From Eudromia elegans (Eukaryota > Chordata > Aves > Tinamiformes > Tinamidae): a stretch of 64,000 nucleotides of DNA. Positions 13,361 to 27,664 of this stretch are shown here, piece by piece. The DNA is taken from NCBI GenBank assembly GCA_003342815.1, contig PTEX01000055.1, forward strand, positions 1,663,708 through 1,727,707, read 5' to 3'. Position numbers and translations under genes: made by a program. How positions within the stretch are numbered: position 1 is the stretch's first letter; each line of letters begins with the position of its first letter. Below the pieces are notes generated by a model, which saw only the letters and a list, made by a program, of their open reading frames with translations, did no database searches and was not told the origin of the DNA.

Positions 13361-16300
13361 GTATGATTCCTAATTTTTGTGTAGTCTGGTAGGTCACATA
13401 GTACTTGGTCACACAGAAAATCCCTTAATCTCCAAAGGGACTCTAGTTGGGTATCATGTGTTTTTGCCCGTGCTCTTGATGTTCAACCGTGTTGCCTGGA
13501 AGATATGCAAAAAACTGTCACCAGCATAGTTCCTTAGTTCATGAACAGATGAACTGACATTCCTTGAAATTACATTCCTTCTGTTTGATTTATGACTTAT
13601 TCCACTCTAGAAACAACTGTTGTTCTTGTTGTGTGCTAACATATATTTTGGTTGTTCGCATTTTAGTGATTCTTCTCCAGATAAAGAGGCATCTCCAGTT
13701 CTACCAGGTCATTCACTCAAATGATAGTTCACTTCAAGGTGTGCATAGATTCAAGACGATTGCATTGAGGGTTAATAGTTGATATAAGAGGTGCATGCAT
13801 TTATCAGCACTGAAAAATGCATGCTTGCATCTCTCCAAGTATTTGAAGTGATATCTAGTCAAGCTGTCCAAGACACATAGATACACAGACATGTCAAACA
13901 TGATGCATTGCAAAGTATTTGGGGAAGTGGCCACCAATCTTAGGGACACAGTCTCATTGTGGAACAAGGTATAGTGTTCCAAATGCTACTTACGGTCACA
14001 CCACACACAGCTCGCTTGAAAAGTTGTGAGTGGTTGCCAGGTAATATAACTTAAATGCATTAAAGTGACTTTGAAGTAACATTCCCACAAAAATAATCCC
14101 TCAGAAAGTCATTTGGAAAAAATACTTATGGTAGATATAAGTGCCTACTATGTGCATGATTCCAGCTAATGATATTTAACTCACTTCCATTAGTGTCAAA
14201 ATTAATCTTCATGCTATCACTCAGAACACAAAGTAACACTGAGCTCCTTTGAAAAGAATGATCATTTCTAAGAGAAAATTCTTTCTCCAATAGATAACCT
14301 ACAGGCTAACCATAAGTGATACTGAATACAATGCATTGTCCATAAACCTGGATTTGGGTGTGATGATCAAAAGAAACCTTGAATTCAGCACAAATACTCC
14401 AGGAATACAAATACAGGAAGCAAAATTATAATGTAATCAATAGATCTGCATCATTTTCAATCAAATAGATGATCTGGCAATATGAAACCTTTGTGTACAA
14501 GGCAAGCAGAATCAGACCTCAAAAATTACTTGTGATACTAATGGAAAAGTTTGAAGGACTCTAATATATTACTTCTGTGTCCTTTACACATACTGCCATT
14601 CAGTATTTGAAATGACTCTTGGTTCAATTACTTCATTCTCCCATTTACCAGTTGAGAAGCAGTAAAAGAGGCTTCTATTTGAATTCCAGCTGCAGTAATT
14701 GAACTAATTCATCAGTCTTAACAACACCAATAGCTTTGTCCTCCAATCTCCTTCCTCCCAAACCCCTCAACCATGCCAAGACAAGGTAATACAACTCAAC
14801 GATCATGGAACTTCAAGCATGTTTCTTTTTCCCGTTTTTTGGGGGGGCTGTATAACTGATATATTTATTTTTTTGCCTCCCCTCCTTTTTTTTTGGCATG
14901 ACAGGCTCTATACCACTTTACAGCTACTCATGATCGCACAGCAAAGTCTAGACGTCACAAAGCACAAGCTTCCTTGCCAGCCTCAACAATTATTTCCAAG
15001 ATTGATATGCTGATTTAGTAATGCTCTGTCACTCAAAATCCCTCTGCTTTTGCTTTTGTCTCCACAGGCAGACCATTCTCAAACATTATCCCTCATGGCA
15101 TGTGTCAAGATTTATGGACTCTCTGTGAGAAAAAATTACATTATTTAAATCCAAACATATATCAATTAAGTAAACAATCCTCTAAAATTAGGGGAAAAAG
15201 CTATAAAAATCTTACATCATTACAGACTGCTGCTTCACTGCCTGATAGAGAACGTAGCATTTGTATTCATAAATCTGCTGGAGAATGCTTTTCACCTAGT
15301 TCTATTCATCACATTGATCATTTCTCCACTCTAGAGTTTTGGGTGACTAGATTATTGACCTTTATGCAGGTAATGTTCTTTTATATTCATCTTTTTTTTT
15401 TTTTTTTGTTAGCTTCCTAGAAGGAAGTGTTTCTTTCTTGCAGATGGATTTCTAAGTTCCAATTGCATCCACAAGTTCTTGAAAAATAAAAAGAAATTAA
15501 AGAAAGAAATCTATGCCACTCTAAACAACAGATAATGGAGCTACTGATAGTTTTATACAGAGAAAGCAATGCAGCTTTCAATCTTCATACGTCACACAGA
15601 TTTTTAGTATACTAACTGTAGACTTTTTCTTCAGAGAAGATAATGCAAAAATGCTTTAGCAATATTCTACAATTAGCTGGTTTAGATATTTTGTATAATG
15701 ATTAAGCAGAGAACTGGCCTCCAATTGCAAATTTAATGTATTGACAGATGACTTAGAGTAAAGGATACCTGTTCTTTTCTCACGGATTGTTTGAATAAAT
15801 CATAATGAAAGAAAAGGCAAAAGTAGCATTGGCCACTGCTACTGCACATTCCCTTGCATAACTGATATTGACCAGAAAAGCCATATTTTGAAGGCAAATA
15901 AGGCTTTGAGGATATGGAAGTAAATAATGGCAGTCTTATCTGCACATTTTGAAATGTATTTTTAGTCCAATTTTATAGGGAAACGAATTGTATAACTTTT
16001 TTTCTTTCCTTCTCTCATAACTTTTGAGTGCACTGACTAAACAAATTCCAAAGAGTTAAGAGCAACACAAGAATGAAGAAAAAAATGTTTGTGAAACCTG
16101 AAAGATGTAAAGACAAGAAAACTTTAAATAACTGAGGGATAAGTCAAGCAGAGGCAGATTTTGAGTATTCCATTGTGTAGCAGTCAACTAGCACCTTGTG
16201 AATACTACCTGAGCAATGCATGACAAAAAGATACCATAATCAGGACAAAACAGAATGATTTGTCTTTCCTCTGAACCTCAAGGCACTTCATGTATATTAT

Positions 16301-18319
16301 TTATCTGGTTTGAAAAAAATACAGGCCCACTAATTAGAACGCCTCAAATAACTCATTGGAGAGTAAGTTCCTCTGGTTGTTTCTAAGCTGCAGCAATCAA
16401 CCACAATGGGTACAGCAACTTTCCCATTACCCCCGCCCTCTCTCTTCTTCATTCCTAGAAGACCTCTTCATAAGAGCACTCATGACTATAAACAATTTAA
16501 TAAGCCAGAGCTGAACGATAATAGTGAAAGCTTCTTAAATTATCTCTCAGGCATAACTGATAATGAAAATGTATTTCATTGTAAGATATCCAGGTTAACT
16601 GAAGCACCTTCCAAAGTGGCTTGAAGTCTACATTGCAATCAATAACTGTGCTTCAACTGATATATGGTAAATAACATCTATTGCTTCAGGCAATTCTCAT
16701 GCAGCTACACTTATCAAAACACTCTAGGAAAATTACTGATGAGTGGGCTTTTCCATTGATAATTTTGTCAAAAAATAATCATTTATTCCATAAGGCATTT
16801 TCAGTAATTTCAACTACAAAAGTGAATTGGCTGGGCTGAGACTATTGCTTCAACTGTGAGGACAAGGCACAACCATGTCAGAACAGTGACTTACAGGATG
16901 AGACACTAAATACAAACATAGGGCTACATTTCTGAATGTTCCTGAGTAGAAGGAACAAGTATACTGGTTACATCTAAAATATCTGTAGATATGTTGGATG
17001 CAAAATACTTCCAAACATTTTATGTATCCAGGCTCGGTAGTTTGCAAGCAGAGATGGAATTTGAAAGTAGGCAGAATTAAGACACAAAGATACACTGGCA
17101 TTGAATTTAAATGCACTTGACATTCACAGGGTTCCTGTCCTGTGTAGAAATGTCTTCTTGAATCTGTATTTTACAGCTGAAGTACAGAAGATTAAATAAA
17201 TAAAATTGTAACAGCCATATGTATTTTTTGTGTAACCATAGCAAGTAGAAAGGAGTGCTTTATGTGCTCTGATACACTGCATATTGTAAGAATATTGATC
17301 TAATCCAACATCTGAAAAGATGAATAGAATCTTTCTAACTGACTGCAATAAGCATTGGATCAGGCACTGGATTACTAATATATGTCAAATACTCTCTTTT
17401 CCCAGCCTGTTATTAAGTATTGGCACTTATGTAGTACAACCATTCCTCTCAGCAGGCTATTCCATTGCTCAAATATTAAGTGCCTACTCTTAATAACTCA
17501 CCTAAAGTTTCATCTCTTAGCTTCAGGCTACTGCTTGTCTTTAGAAAATGAATAATTATCTTTTTAGATTTTTATAATCCTTTAATATGCCCAGCTCTCT
17601 GCTAGGCTATTTTAATTTCGCTACCTGGGTCCCACATGTGTCTTCTTTGAAAATGCTTTACAAATTCTATTTCCTTCCTTGGTGTTTTCTTCAGTTTTCT
17701 TTTATCCTTTTCAATTGTTGGTACCAGGGAATCAATATAACAAAATTAATATGCAATTTGTTATCTTTCCTCTGACTCATTGCATTCGCTATTGCCTTTT
17801 ATTCCTCATATTGTAATAATGGCCTTTTTTTGAATTGTAAGAGTTTCACCTCGTTAAATAAAATGGAAACTTCTCTATCCTTGACTCTGAAATGTAGCAT
17901 CGCTCTTCTTAAGTAAAGAAGGCAGCTTTAAAATAGCACAAAGGACCATTACCACATAGCATTGCAAGTCAGGTAAAGACCACCTTAGACACCTCCTAGA
18001 AAGTCTGCTTAAATTAATTTGCTTTGAGGAAGTCCATATGACAAAGGCAATGTATTTTAATTTAGATGACGGTGACTGCCATGCAACACACCTCTTTTTA
18101 GGCAGCTTGTTGCTACACAACCTCCAAAAGAACATAAAAAGGATGTAACTGAAGCACAAGGGAGAACAGCTGATGCTACTTCCCTTTGAAATGCTATGAG
18201 GTTTATGGATATCAAAAACGGCCAGGAAAGTGGCCTTTTCTTTTATAAGAAACAGACTAATTTTATCCAGTCCAATTAGGTTTAAGTCTTCTACAGAAAA
18301 ATCAGAAAACTCCAGATAT

Positions 18320-18339
18320 AAAACAATTATAATTGTTTT
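18320..18339. repeat. Perfect 20-bp AT-rich palindrome
   Basis: Each arm is AAAACAATTA followed directly by its reverse complement, with no spacer. The centre reads CAATTATAATTG, so each arm contains a homeodomain-like ATTA/TAAT core. It could extrude as a small cruciform or bind a dimeric factor, but chance in AT-rich DNA is a serious alternative. Confidence 0.85.
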
Positions 18340-18816
18340 GTAAACGTTGCTGCTACCTCATACAATTGGCAAGATACAGGAGTATGCTCTGTGCTATTTT
18401 CTGCACATCTCCTGAGCTGTAGCCTTACATTGGCATAATATCACAGAGACAGAGAACAAACAAATATTTGCAATGAAAAGTACTTTCTCATTCTGTGAGA
18501 AAACCAAACAAGATTCTTTTCCTGACAAGCTCACAAGGGCCCCTTCTGCTGAGAGTTTTTAATTAAGCTCCGAGAAGAAACTGCCTTGACAGAAAACTTA
18601 AAGTTAGAAGTAGAAGGTCCTACTTCCTCACTCATGAAGGGCTATTTTATGTTTTTTTTTTCCTTCACTGAAAAGGAAAAGCACCATCCTGCAGATTATG
18701 CTACACTCCAAATTGAGAAAGCTTATTTTATGCCGATTATAATGCCAACTGACTTGTAAAACCTCCTTTTTTATCTCTGTTTTACTCCCCATTACCAGAC
18801 AGATAACGTCAAGTTG

Positions 18817-19278
18817 CAGTGAGCCCAGCTAAGGCCACCAGGCTGGTTGAGGGCAGCACATGGCACGTGAGGACAGGCCAAAGGAACAAAGGTTTTTTCA
18901 GCCTAGTGAAAAGGCAGCTACAGAGGTCACTTCCTGCTGCCTGCAACCACATGCTGGGAGGCATCTAGAAGAGGGAGCCAGATTCCTCTCAGCGGTGCAC
19001 AGCAAAAGGATGAAGAGCAACGGTCACAAGCTGGAACATGTGAAAATCCAGTGCAATAGGAGGAGAAACCTTTTTACCATGAGGGTGGTCAAACACGGGA
19101 ATAGGTTCCCAAGAAGGTTGTGGAGTTCCTATAACGGCAAGTGTTCAAGCCTAAAATGGAAACTGGCCTGAGCGACCTGATCTTTTCAGGCCAGTATGGA
19201 GAAAGGGTTTGAAGTAGATGGTAGGGTGAGAGTTAGGCCTTCACCCCTAGATTATTTTACAGTTCTATATTTCTATGA
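18817..19278 (+). mobile_element. CR1 LINE 3' fragment, old, plus orientation
   Basis: Diverged but collinear CR1 landmarks appear in order: 'ggctggttgagggcagcaca', 'tgaggacaggcc', 'tttcagcctagtgaaaaggc', 'ggtcacaagctggaac', 'tttaccatgagggtggt', 'aagaaggttgtggagttcc', 'cctgagcgacctgatc', then a degraded terminus near 'tatatttctatgatg'. An open frame of 103 codons at 18860-19171 lies wholly inside and is a by-product of this 3' region. Many substitutions and decayed octamers suggest an old insertion. Confidence 0.9.
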
Positions 19279-20999
19279 TGATAAAAGGCATTATGCAAAA
19301 TTATTTTTGTGGACATGATTACTTGAAAAAGACACTAAGATAATATAAAGCATATTATACCTACGTTACTTGAAATGGGTCAGAACTGAGATAATATGGT
19401 CACTTGATACAGTCAGCAACAAAATTTACTAATGTAATTAGCGATCACCTAAACAATCATGGTTAAAATGAGTCTAAAAAGAGAGGCAATTCTCAACTAT
19501 GAACATACAGACTAACAAAACTGTCAGAACACCTTCACTACTAGCTCTGTGCGTAGATTTTAATAGCCCCAAATAGAGCATTGCTATTGCCTCATATTTT
19601 CAGAGAAAAATCTGTAGAGGGTTACTACCTAGATACTAAATAAACAAAAATACTTATATTTGCATTATGTGAAAAATATTTATTAAGTAAATATGGTTGG
19701 AAGATGAAAGTGTGGGGACTTGCAAGAACAATTTTCAAAGCCTTCATTGATCTTGCTGATAGTCTTGCCACTCTTAATTTATATCTACCCCATTTGATTC
19801 AACATAAGATAAAATGAAGTCAATTTCTTCATTTTTGACACTTTAAAAATAAATCTTTTGGAAAAAAGCAATCAGATCCAATCCACCTATGCCTATACAC
19901 ATTTAGCAATTCATATTACTTCAACATACAACACGTGTTAAATAGCAGTTATTTTTAAAGATCTTTGAATTCAAAAGAAATGTCTGGTTTTCAAAAACAC
20001 CTGCCACTTAGGTATGTAATTGAAATTCCAGAAATACTAGTTACACCTTAGACAGACTTTTCAAAAGACTTCTCCATTGGGATCACAAACGATGCCAAAG
20101 GATTTTCCAAATAGCAATTAAGTGTAAGTTTGCCCATTTTATAGATGCAGAACCACAGAGGAATTAACTACCTGACATATGCAAGCATCACAGCCAAGCA
20201 GAGTACTCACAGCTACTGTCTCCAAATGATTAAAAATACACTTTTCTCCATACTATGATCAAACACAAAGGATGGCAGACTGCTATTCAATATTCCTGAC
20301 AATATAAATATTTCATATGTCATTTTTGCTTCTTCATTTCTGCATTTCTTCCATTATGTAAAAACATAATCAAGTTCTATGTAATATGACTTGTTTTTTC
20401 TAAATCTCGGTTAAGAATATAAAGGACTTCTACTTTTGAGTCTTTTAAACATAAACTGCACTTTTGGGCATTGCTTTTGGGCCTTAGAACCTATTGCAAG
20501 CATAAATTAAACTTTAATTAAATTAATTTAATAGAATTTTTGAGTGTTCTGCATGCACAGTTTAGAATTGTAACAACTTTATAATAAGAGTGAAGTGATC
20601 GTATGGCTTAACTTTAATAGTTACCATCACATTAAGTACATTTTTAATTACACTGTGGGTTACAGAAAGAAAATCACAATTAATGAACACATGACCTAGT
20701 CTTTCAAATATGCTAAACTGCAGGAAATTTGACACACAACATGGTAAATGTTGATGTCATAGTGATGAATAGGATAAAGTGAAGAGCCTAGAAAATTCAT
20801 ATAGAATCTTACTCACGTTGGTAATGTAGTCCCAGAATGGGTCAATAATTTAGCTCCAGCCTGGGTGAGAAAGTATTTTTTTTATACTGGCTAGCCAACA
20901 ATTTCATTTTTACCTTCCTATACCTTTTTTTACAGTTTGTCTAAGCTTTTAAACGCATATGTTTACGTATTCCATACCAGCTGTTTCCTTTCAACTCTG
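19279..20999. other. AT-rich non-coding DNA, no gene seen
   Basis: No supportable gene or named repeat. A 16-bp AT palindrome sits at 20517-20532 ('attaaattaatttaat'). Confidence 0.6.
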
Positions 21000-21740
21000 C
21001 TGTTCTAGATCTGTGTGATGGGCCAGCAAAGAGGTAACAACCCAAACCCCCAGACCGTACAAACCCTGCAGAAACACGATGGGAATGCTTTGGGTACTCT
21101 ACCCAGGAACAAGGTCATACAGGGGAAGTCTTGTGGAGGCAAGACAGTCTCATTTTGCTAAAATTTGCAAACAATATCAAACTCGCTTAAGGACTGATAC
21201 ACTTGCAAACACTCCTTAGGGGAAAACCCATGTGGCTGACGACAGTGCAAAGAGCAGACACTCGTACAGATCTCACCTGAAGGTTCTAGATGGATCACCT
21301 TGTAAAGATGACCCTAGTGCAGCCATGTAGGTCTTCCCAAAGAGTGTAAAGACCAGAGTCTAGTACTGAAAAATTAAGTAGAAAACAGCACCTGACCAAA
21401 TCCTCCAGCTGGACTGCAATTGTTCTATACCCTGGAAAGCTGGGCTAAGGTAACTCCATGCAAGTTTTGGAGGCCCCTATAGACTCAGTATGAAGAAACA
21501 CTATAACATTTCACTGTGGCAAGCAATAAAATTCCTTGACTTGCCCTCATTGCTGCTTGCTATATACTAATTGGCAAGCTAATACCTGTAACAATTGTCC
21601 CAGTTATTGGTGCATGTTGTTATCATAAGATCTTGCATAGGTGAATAAAATTAACTAAGTAAAGCCCCCTGGCTGTTGTCCCTCTGAATTATTTTACTGC
21701 CTCCTTTAATAAGCTAGCAAGACATTGCTCCTAGTCAAAT
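21000..21740 (+). other. GC-shifted segment with poly-A signals; possible old LTR-type fossil or other repeat
   Basis: The base composition changes to a more balanced mix over about 740 bp, with little simple sequence. Two AATAAA signals (near 21525 and 21642) lie in the second half, and the longer frames are closed. A solo LTR or a retroposed 3' end could look like this. I could not find matching terminal repeats or target-site copies at the edges, so the boundaries and the identity are guesses. Confidence 0.25.
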
Positions 21741-24700
21741 CATTTAAAATAAATTTTATAAAGTGGTTTGTAATTGTCTATTCTTTGTTTTAAACTGTTT
21801 GACTTAAAAATTGGTATCTGATTTAAAATAAAAACTTGAAGCACTTACAGCTGCATCCAGAAGTCAATGGAAGCTGTGCTTTAAATTATTTATAGAGTGT
21901 GTTGCACTCTATATAATGCTCAGCATTCATAAGAAAAGGAAGCTCTCATCATCTCAAACTGGACTTTCAAAACTAGCCAGACTCATTTGACAAAGGCCTG
22001 GGTTTTTTTTCCAGAATGCTTGGTACATCATCTAATCATCTATATCCAGGGGAAGTACATCAATACATAAATATAACCACATGCCCAGGAGACAGAGGAA
22101 CATTGTATAAAAGACAATGACATGCCAGGAGGTCAGCAGAACATAGCATAAAATGAGATTTTTTCATTTCCTTTTGTTGTCTGAAAGTATCACTTTTGGA
22201 GAAGATTCCTAACCCATGAGAACATGACTCAGAATGTCCTCAGAGTTCACAAATATCCCATAAGGAATTTTGAATGATTCAGTATAGATCTCCATCACTT
22301 GACAACTTTATTTTTCAATCTGTTTCTAAATTCTCCAGATTATGAAAACTAAAAATGTTTCAGATGTCTCCTAGTTGGTAACATGGGCTCATATTATACT
22401 GGGAAAACAGATGGGTAACTAACGAATAATTTCATACTAGACTGGTAATTTTATGTCTTGAAAAAGAACCTATACAACTTTTCCTAAACTTTTCCTATGC
22501 TTAGACCTTAATCTTACATATACTTGGGGTTTTTTTTGTTCATATGAGCTGTTTCAGCTATGCATGTGTTGGAAGGAAAATATTCTTCATTTCTAACAAT
22601 AGTGATTTTCCCTGTGTTGCTTTTTTGTTGTTCTTCTTTGTTTCTTTTTGTCTTGACCATCTCAGTTTTCAAATGTCCCTGTGCTGACTTTCCTAAATAA
22701 TCATTAAAAAAAGCTACTATAACGTCTTGTGGTCAAAACACACTACTTAAAAACTGAATCACCATTCTTTGGTACTATTTATAGTCATTAAAATTAAAGA
22801 TGTCAGTTTGAAGAAACATGATATTTTCCTCCTTCATTTTTGATGAAATTACAGAAATAAGGAGCTCAGGTTCATTCATCAAGATTGACAGAAAAGGACC
22901 CCTGCCTCATTGAAAATACCAGGTAGGTGTTTCTGATTATGTTTCTGACAAAAATCTCTGTAAATGAAAAAAGGCTCTGACATTCAAATTATAATTAAAT
23001 CAGATTTGGTGAAGGGAAAAAATCTTGGCAGTCATGGTAATTGTTTCCTATTCTCAATCTCTCTTTCCTGTCCATTTCTCGTTATAAATACTATCTTGGT
23101 TAGTTGCCGTGGGTAAATACTAACTAGATTCCACAGCTGCGGCGCTTGACAGAGGCGCTTGAATCAAACTCAACAGAGGAGTTTGAATTAAAAGGAAAAT
23201 TTAAAAAATTAAAAAATTAAAAGGAAAATTAAAAGGAAATTTTCTCTGCCAAGACTTTCAAAAGTCTTTAGATCTTTATGTCTGTCATGTGCTTGGCACA
23301 TCTGGCACAGGAGGTGCAAAATGCTATGGCATATCTCCCATGCCAGGGTCTACTGCGTATCACACACCTTCTGGATGGGAGCATGGGGCTTCACAGAGCT
23401 TCAGTGAGCTTTAAATAGTGCCAGGAAATACTAGTGCTTTGTTCAAATAACAAAGATACAGTAAAGTTGCCAAAGTTGTCAGTTCTACTAGAGAGCAAAA
23501 CAGAAATGCAGTATTCAGTTTCACAGGATACAATGTATGAGCAAGTATTTTTCAAGTTTTGGCAGCTTTTTAATTCAGAATAATTCATAGTATAATTCAT
23601 AATTGGTGAAAGTGGTTCCACAATGACACATTATTATCTAACAAAAAGGAAAATGAAAAAAAAATAATTTCTGTCTTTAATTTAAAATTAAGCCATGTAA
23701 TGCAATGGTAGCAAACTTACACATATTAAACAAAAATGCTGTTACTGTATATTTTTCTTTTTTCAAATTTTGGTCTGCCAAGCAAGTGTACAAGGTACAA
23801 TTTGCATCTCAGTAGCATTCCATCCACCTCAAGTTAAGATGTTCAAACTTTTAATCAAAAAAACAAGAAGTGAAATAATACACAAATATTATACTAAAAG
23901 AAACTTGTTCTTGAGCAGCTCAAGAATATAAAGTGATTATTATAAGTCTTCTGAAAAGTATCTAGATTCAAAAATAGAAAGAGATAGAATGCATTAGAAT
24001 GATAAGCTATCCAGCATAGTTATCTGTTTTCTAAATATAATGATAAAGGAAAGTAAATCTCTGCCTCAGACATTGCATTTCATATGAGTGTATCACACAT
24101 TACTTTAGTTGATTAATAATAACTATTGAGCTGAATCATATTACTGCATAAATATTCTACATTATGTATCAAGCTGTGGAAGAAAGATAGGAAAAACGCA
24201 AAGCCGATGCCTTTAAATATATAAAAGCAATGAGCAAAATCTACAGATATTATAAAAGAGCTTGTCACAAACTTTACTAACAAAACAAAGTAATAGAGCC
24301 TTGAGCTTAGCGTGAATCTATTCCAGCATGAGAATATGCAGAGGGTGAGAATCCAGCACACACACACAAAGAGAAACAGAGCTAATGAGAAATTTTCAGT
24401 CAAGTTATTTTGACAGAAAGTGTAATTGTCATAAACCTTACCACACGAAAATGCTGATTTCATTGGTAAAATGTAATTTTCTCATTTCAAAAGTCTAAAT
24501 GAAATCTTTGGTTTTGAGTCAGTTCCATACAAATTAAAGATTTTGTTTTACTTAACGAACTTGAAAGATTATATAAGGCAATAAATTTCATTCCCTTACC
24601 AGCAAGCAGATTATACTTGTTGAACTTGCTGACAGGGCACATGATGCATAACCTTACATAATTTTCTTCTGAGCAAGTTGTGTTTGAAGATCCATGGAGC

Positions 24701-26179
24701 TGCTCAGTTCTGACCAACTAAAGCCAAATGTCTTCCAGATAGGGACACCCATGCTAAAGAGGAGACTGAGGGCAACAGGCTCTCAAACAGGAATTCCCAA
24801 CAGACAAAATCCTAACACAGAAAAGGAACTTCTTTGAACTAACACGTAGCACATGTTTGGGATCAAAATTAATAAGTGAAAACCAAACATCTTTTGCTAC
24901 TGCTAGTTACATGGACAAATCGTACAAAGTTACTTAGAACATTAACAGTATGTATGCTAAAAATGTACTAAGCTTCTTTAAAATGCACTTATAAGAGTGC
25001 AAAAAATTGTTTCCACATACCATATCCTGCTTTGAATAACCTGTTCCTTTAAAAATTTGTCTTCAGTAGAACAAAAGGCTGATGCAGGTGTCATATGCAA
25101 CAGCAAGAGCAGCAGCAAAGGCAGTCTTTTACAGTAGATTTGACATTACAGAAAAGGAGAAGGCAATACTGCCAGTCGTACAATATGGTGCTAGGTCTTG
25201 CAAAAATGTGTTTGAGTGTATTAGGTCTAAATGAAAACCCACGTGCTCCTGTCAATAGCTGCAATCTTAAGATCTGAATAGCTTTTTCACTTATATGGAA
25301 CACTTTATTTTTGTGCAGAAATATCCAAGTTTATTCTCTCTGTTGTAATAAAATAGTAAACCATATGAAGTGTGAAATCAACCTTGGCATATTCATAAGC
25401 TATGAATCCTGTCCAGGAGGCCAGCTGCCAATGTGGAAAAAATCAATGATATTTCTAAGTAGCACCAAAAGCACATTGTTTTTTTGCTCCTCTTTCATGG
25501 AATGTATCACAATGAATAGCAGGACCAAAGGCAGATGGGTAACTGATAGTAATTAAAAAACGTGTTTCCATCTAACTTACATAAATCCAAAACATCCTAC
25601 AATGTTATAAATATGTACTTATAGAGCAAAAATGTGTTAAGTAGCATATTTATTTTTATAGCATTGTCAAATGCTACATGACTATCTGGGTAACCCATCA
25701 TTTGGTAAAATCTGACAGTGTCATGGGCTGGGTCCCCATGTTGGAATTCCCTTGGAGGTCACTGTAGTGGCAGCAGCAGTGCTTGTGTTATTTATCAGAG
25801 CTAATATCTCTGATCTAGCCATGTGCAAGAGGAACTGGTCAGCTATATCTGAGAACTTCTCAAGCAAACATTTTATAGCTCCTCCAGACCAAAGACAATG
25901 GGTAACAAGTAGACATTCTGTTGGTTTGCTTCCAAAAAGCATCATCTGAACACCACTGACCAAGGAAACCTAAGTAGCATATTAGGTCTATTTGATGGGC
26001 TATGCCACTTCTTACTTCCTGCTTTCAATATTTCACTAATGGAAATCATCCTGTTAATTAATATGAACTATTAAGTTAAAGAGGTAGGATTGTGATATCT
26101 GTAGTTACTGCTGCAGTCACAGGATGCTATACATACACTACTCATAACAACTGTCATGATAGATCAGTTCATCTAGCCA
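21741..26179. other. AT-rich non-coding DNA, no gene seen
   Basis: No gene recognised. An A-rich local repetition of 'aaaattaaaaggaaa' type words lies at 23190-23240. The 116-codon minus frame at 24113-24463 is hydrophobic, as expected from T-rich DNA read in frame, and I do not support it. The interval 25720-25965 is open on both strands (65 and 80 codons) without a recognised domain. Confidence 0.55.
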
Positions 26180-26300
26180 CACAATAATGTAGACTGGAAA
26201 AGCCCTCTGGAAGCCATCCAATCCAACCACAGATAATAATTTCAGGGTGTATATTACTCTTCCTCTTTTACTTGGGCAGCCTGTTTGAGTCAGAAAAGAA
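26180..26300 (-). mobile_element. Short diverged CR1 LINE 3' fragment
   Basis: The plus strand reads 'gactggaaaagccctctgga', then 'agccatccaatccaacc', later 'cttgggcagcctgtttgagt'. These correspond to the reverse complement of the CR1 3' end (usual form: 'ttggaaaggacctctggag', 'catctagtccaacc', 'gggcagcctgttccagt') with clear divergence and an internal deletion. No octamers survive. Old, 5'-truncated copy. Confidence 0.75.
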
Positions 26301-27625
26301 AGAGAATACCACCACTTCCTCCCAGAAAAGCCACATACACCCCCAGACCTGAAGCCACTATTCAGAGAAGAGCTGACATTACAGTGTTACAGCACAGAGA
26401 AGAGATTGATATTGCCTTGTTGCCAGAGTTTCCATATATCCTACAATAAAAAAACTTCAATAAAGCCAATAGAGTTTGATTTTGCCATGCTTCTTAGAGC
26501 TAAAAGCCCTACTTTAAAATAGTGACAGGTGTTTTAATGGCTAACGCTATTTCGTCTTTTCCACTTTGTTTCTCTTCTTGGGGACAATTCTACAAAGCAC
26601 CAGGCTGCTTACTAGAAACCTTCTCATGGAATTATTCCACAGGTCACTCAGAAGAAATAATTGTATCAGCTCACTAAATTAGACTGTTTATCAATATTTA
26701 CATGATTGCTGCAAAGAGTGGCTCCACTCAGGATTAGATTTGTGTAATTCTGGCTGTTGTATAATATAGTTCTGCTCAGGACCTAGAATGAAGTAACCTT
26801 GTAAAAATGACTATCCAAGAGTGACTGTCTCATATGCAATCAGTGCTTTTGGCAAAGGAAATGTTTGAAAAACACTCGGAGGAAAGACCAAGCAAGAAGA
26901 TGACCCTTTGCATTTTAATAACTCCAAAGCAAGATGTTGGCAGTTCGCTGAGGAAACACCTTAACAATTGTATACCTGTGCAGAAGACCATATATAGTTC
27001 AATTTTAATTCCATTGCTATGCTATGTAAAGCACATGTACTATCTTTAGCTAATCTGCCTATAGTATGCTTTATTAAAGCCTGATGGCAAAGACATGAAG
27101 TGTTGGAGTCTCTGCTTGCTCCAGCTCTTGTAAGGCAAACTGAGCCCAAGGAAGGAACTTGTGCGTCATGGAGGAATTTGCTGAGCTCCCCTTAATGTAA
27201 ACTATCATTCTTTAAGTCTTCCAGAAGGACTGTGGGTCTGGCACAAAAGTGTCTAGGAATTTTCTTTTAGGTGAGAGGCTTTTCAGCACTGTATGGTTCT
27301 GCTTTAAAAACCTGCTCTAGTCTGGTGTTGTTCTTCTGGGTAATGAAGACTGTTGCATGTCATTATTTTTTTTTTTTAATTCTTTCTCTGTAATTCACAC
27401 TCGCTCATTAAGATCTATATCAGGCAATTGGCAAAGATACAAATGGATCAATAGAGGCACCTATATCAACATGAACATTAAGTAGCCTAGGCATTTCATT
27501 TATATTTTCAAGCTTACAATGTTGCAGGCCACCTTTTTCAATGTCACTTCCTATTGGTTCTACTCTTTTTATTTCCTCACTTCCTCATTCTACCATGCCT
27601 CGTCTTTTGTTTTTTCACTGATCAC

Positions 27626-27664
27626 AAAAATAAATAAATAAATAGATAAATAAATAAATAAAAT
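27626..27664 (+). repeat. (AAAT)n microsatellite, one interruption
   Basis: Repeated AAAT/TAAA units, broken once by 'agat' in the middle. Simple sequence. Confidence 0.93.

Larger units (their letters stand above)
12933..18816. other. AT-rich non-coding DNA, no gene seen
   Basis: About 5.9 kb without a supportable gene. It contains a 20-base T run (13341-13360), shorter T runs near 14880 and 15393, and the AT palindrome at 18320-18339. Open frames of up to 106 codons (15100-15420 plus) end in low-complexity T-rich sequence and carry no recognisable domain. Confidence 0.6.

Noticed and set aside
18860-19171. 103-codon frame resembling a basic protein
   Set aside because: It lies entirely within a CR1 3' region in sense direction and is a by-product of that repeat.
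25720-25965. Interval open on both strands, considered as a retrocopy or exon
   Set aside because: Neither translation resembles a known family, and both frames are short (65 and 80 codons).
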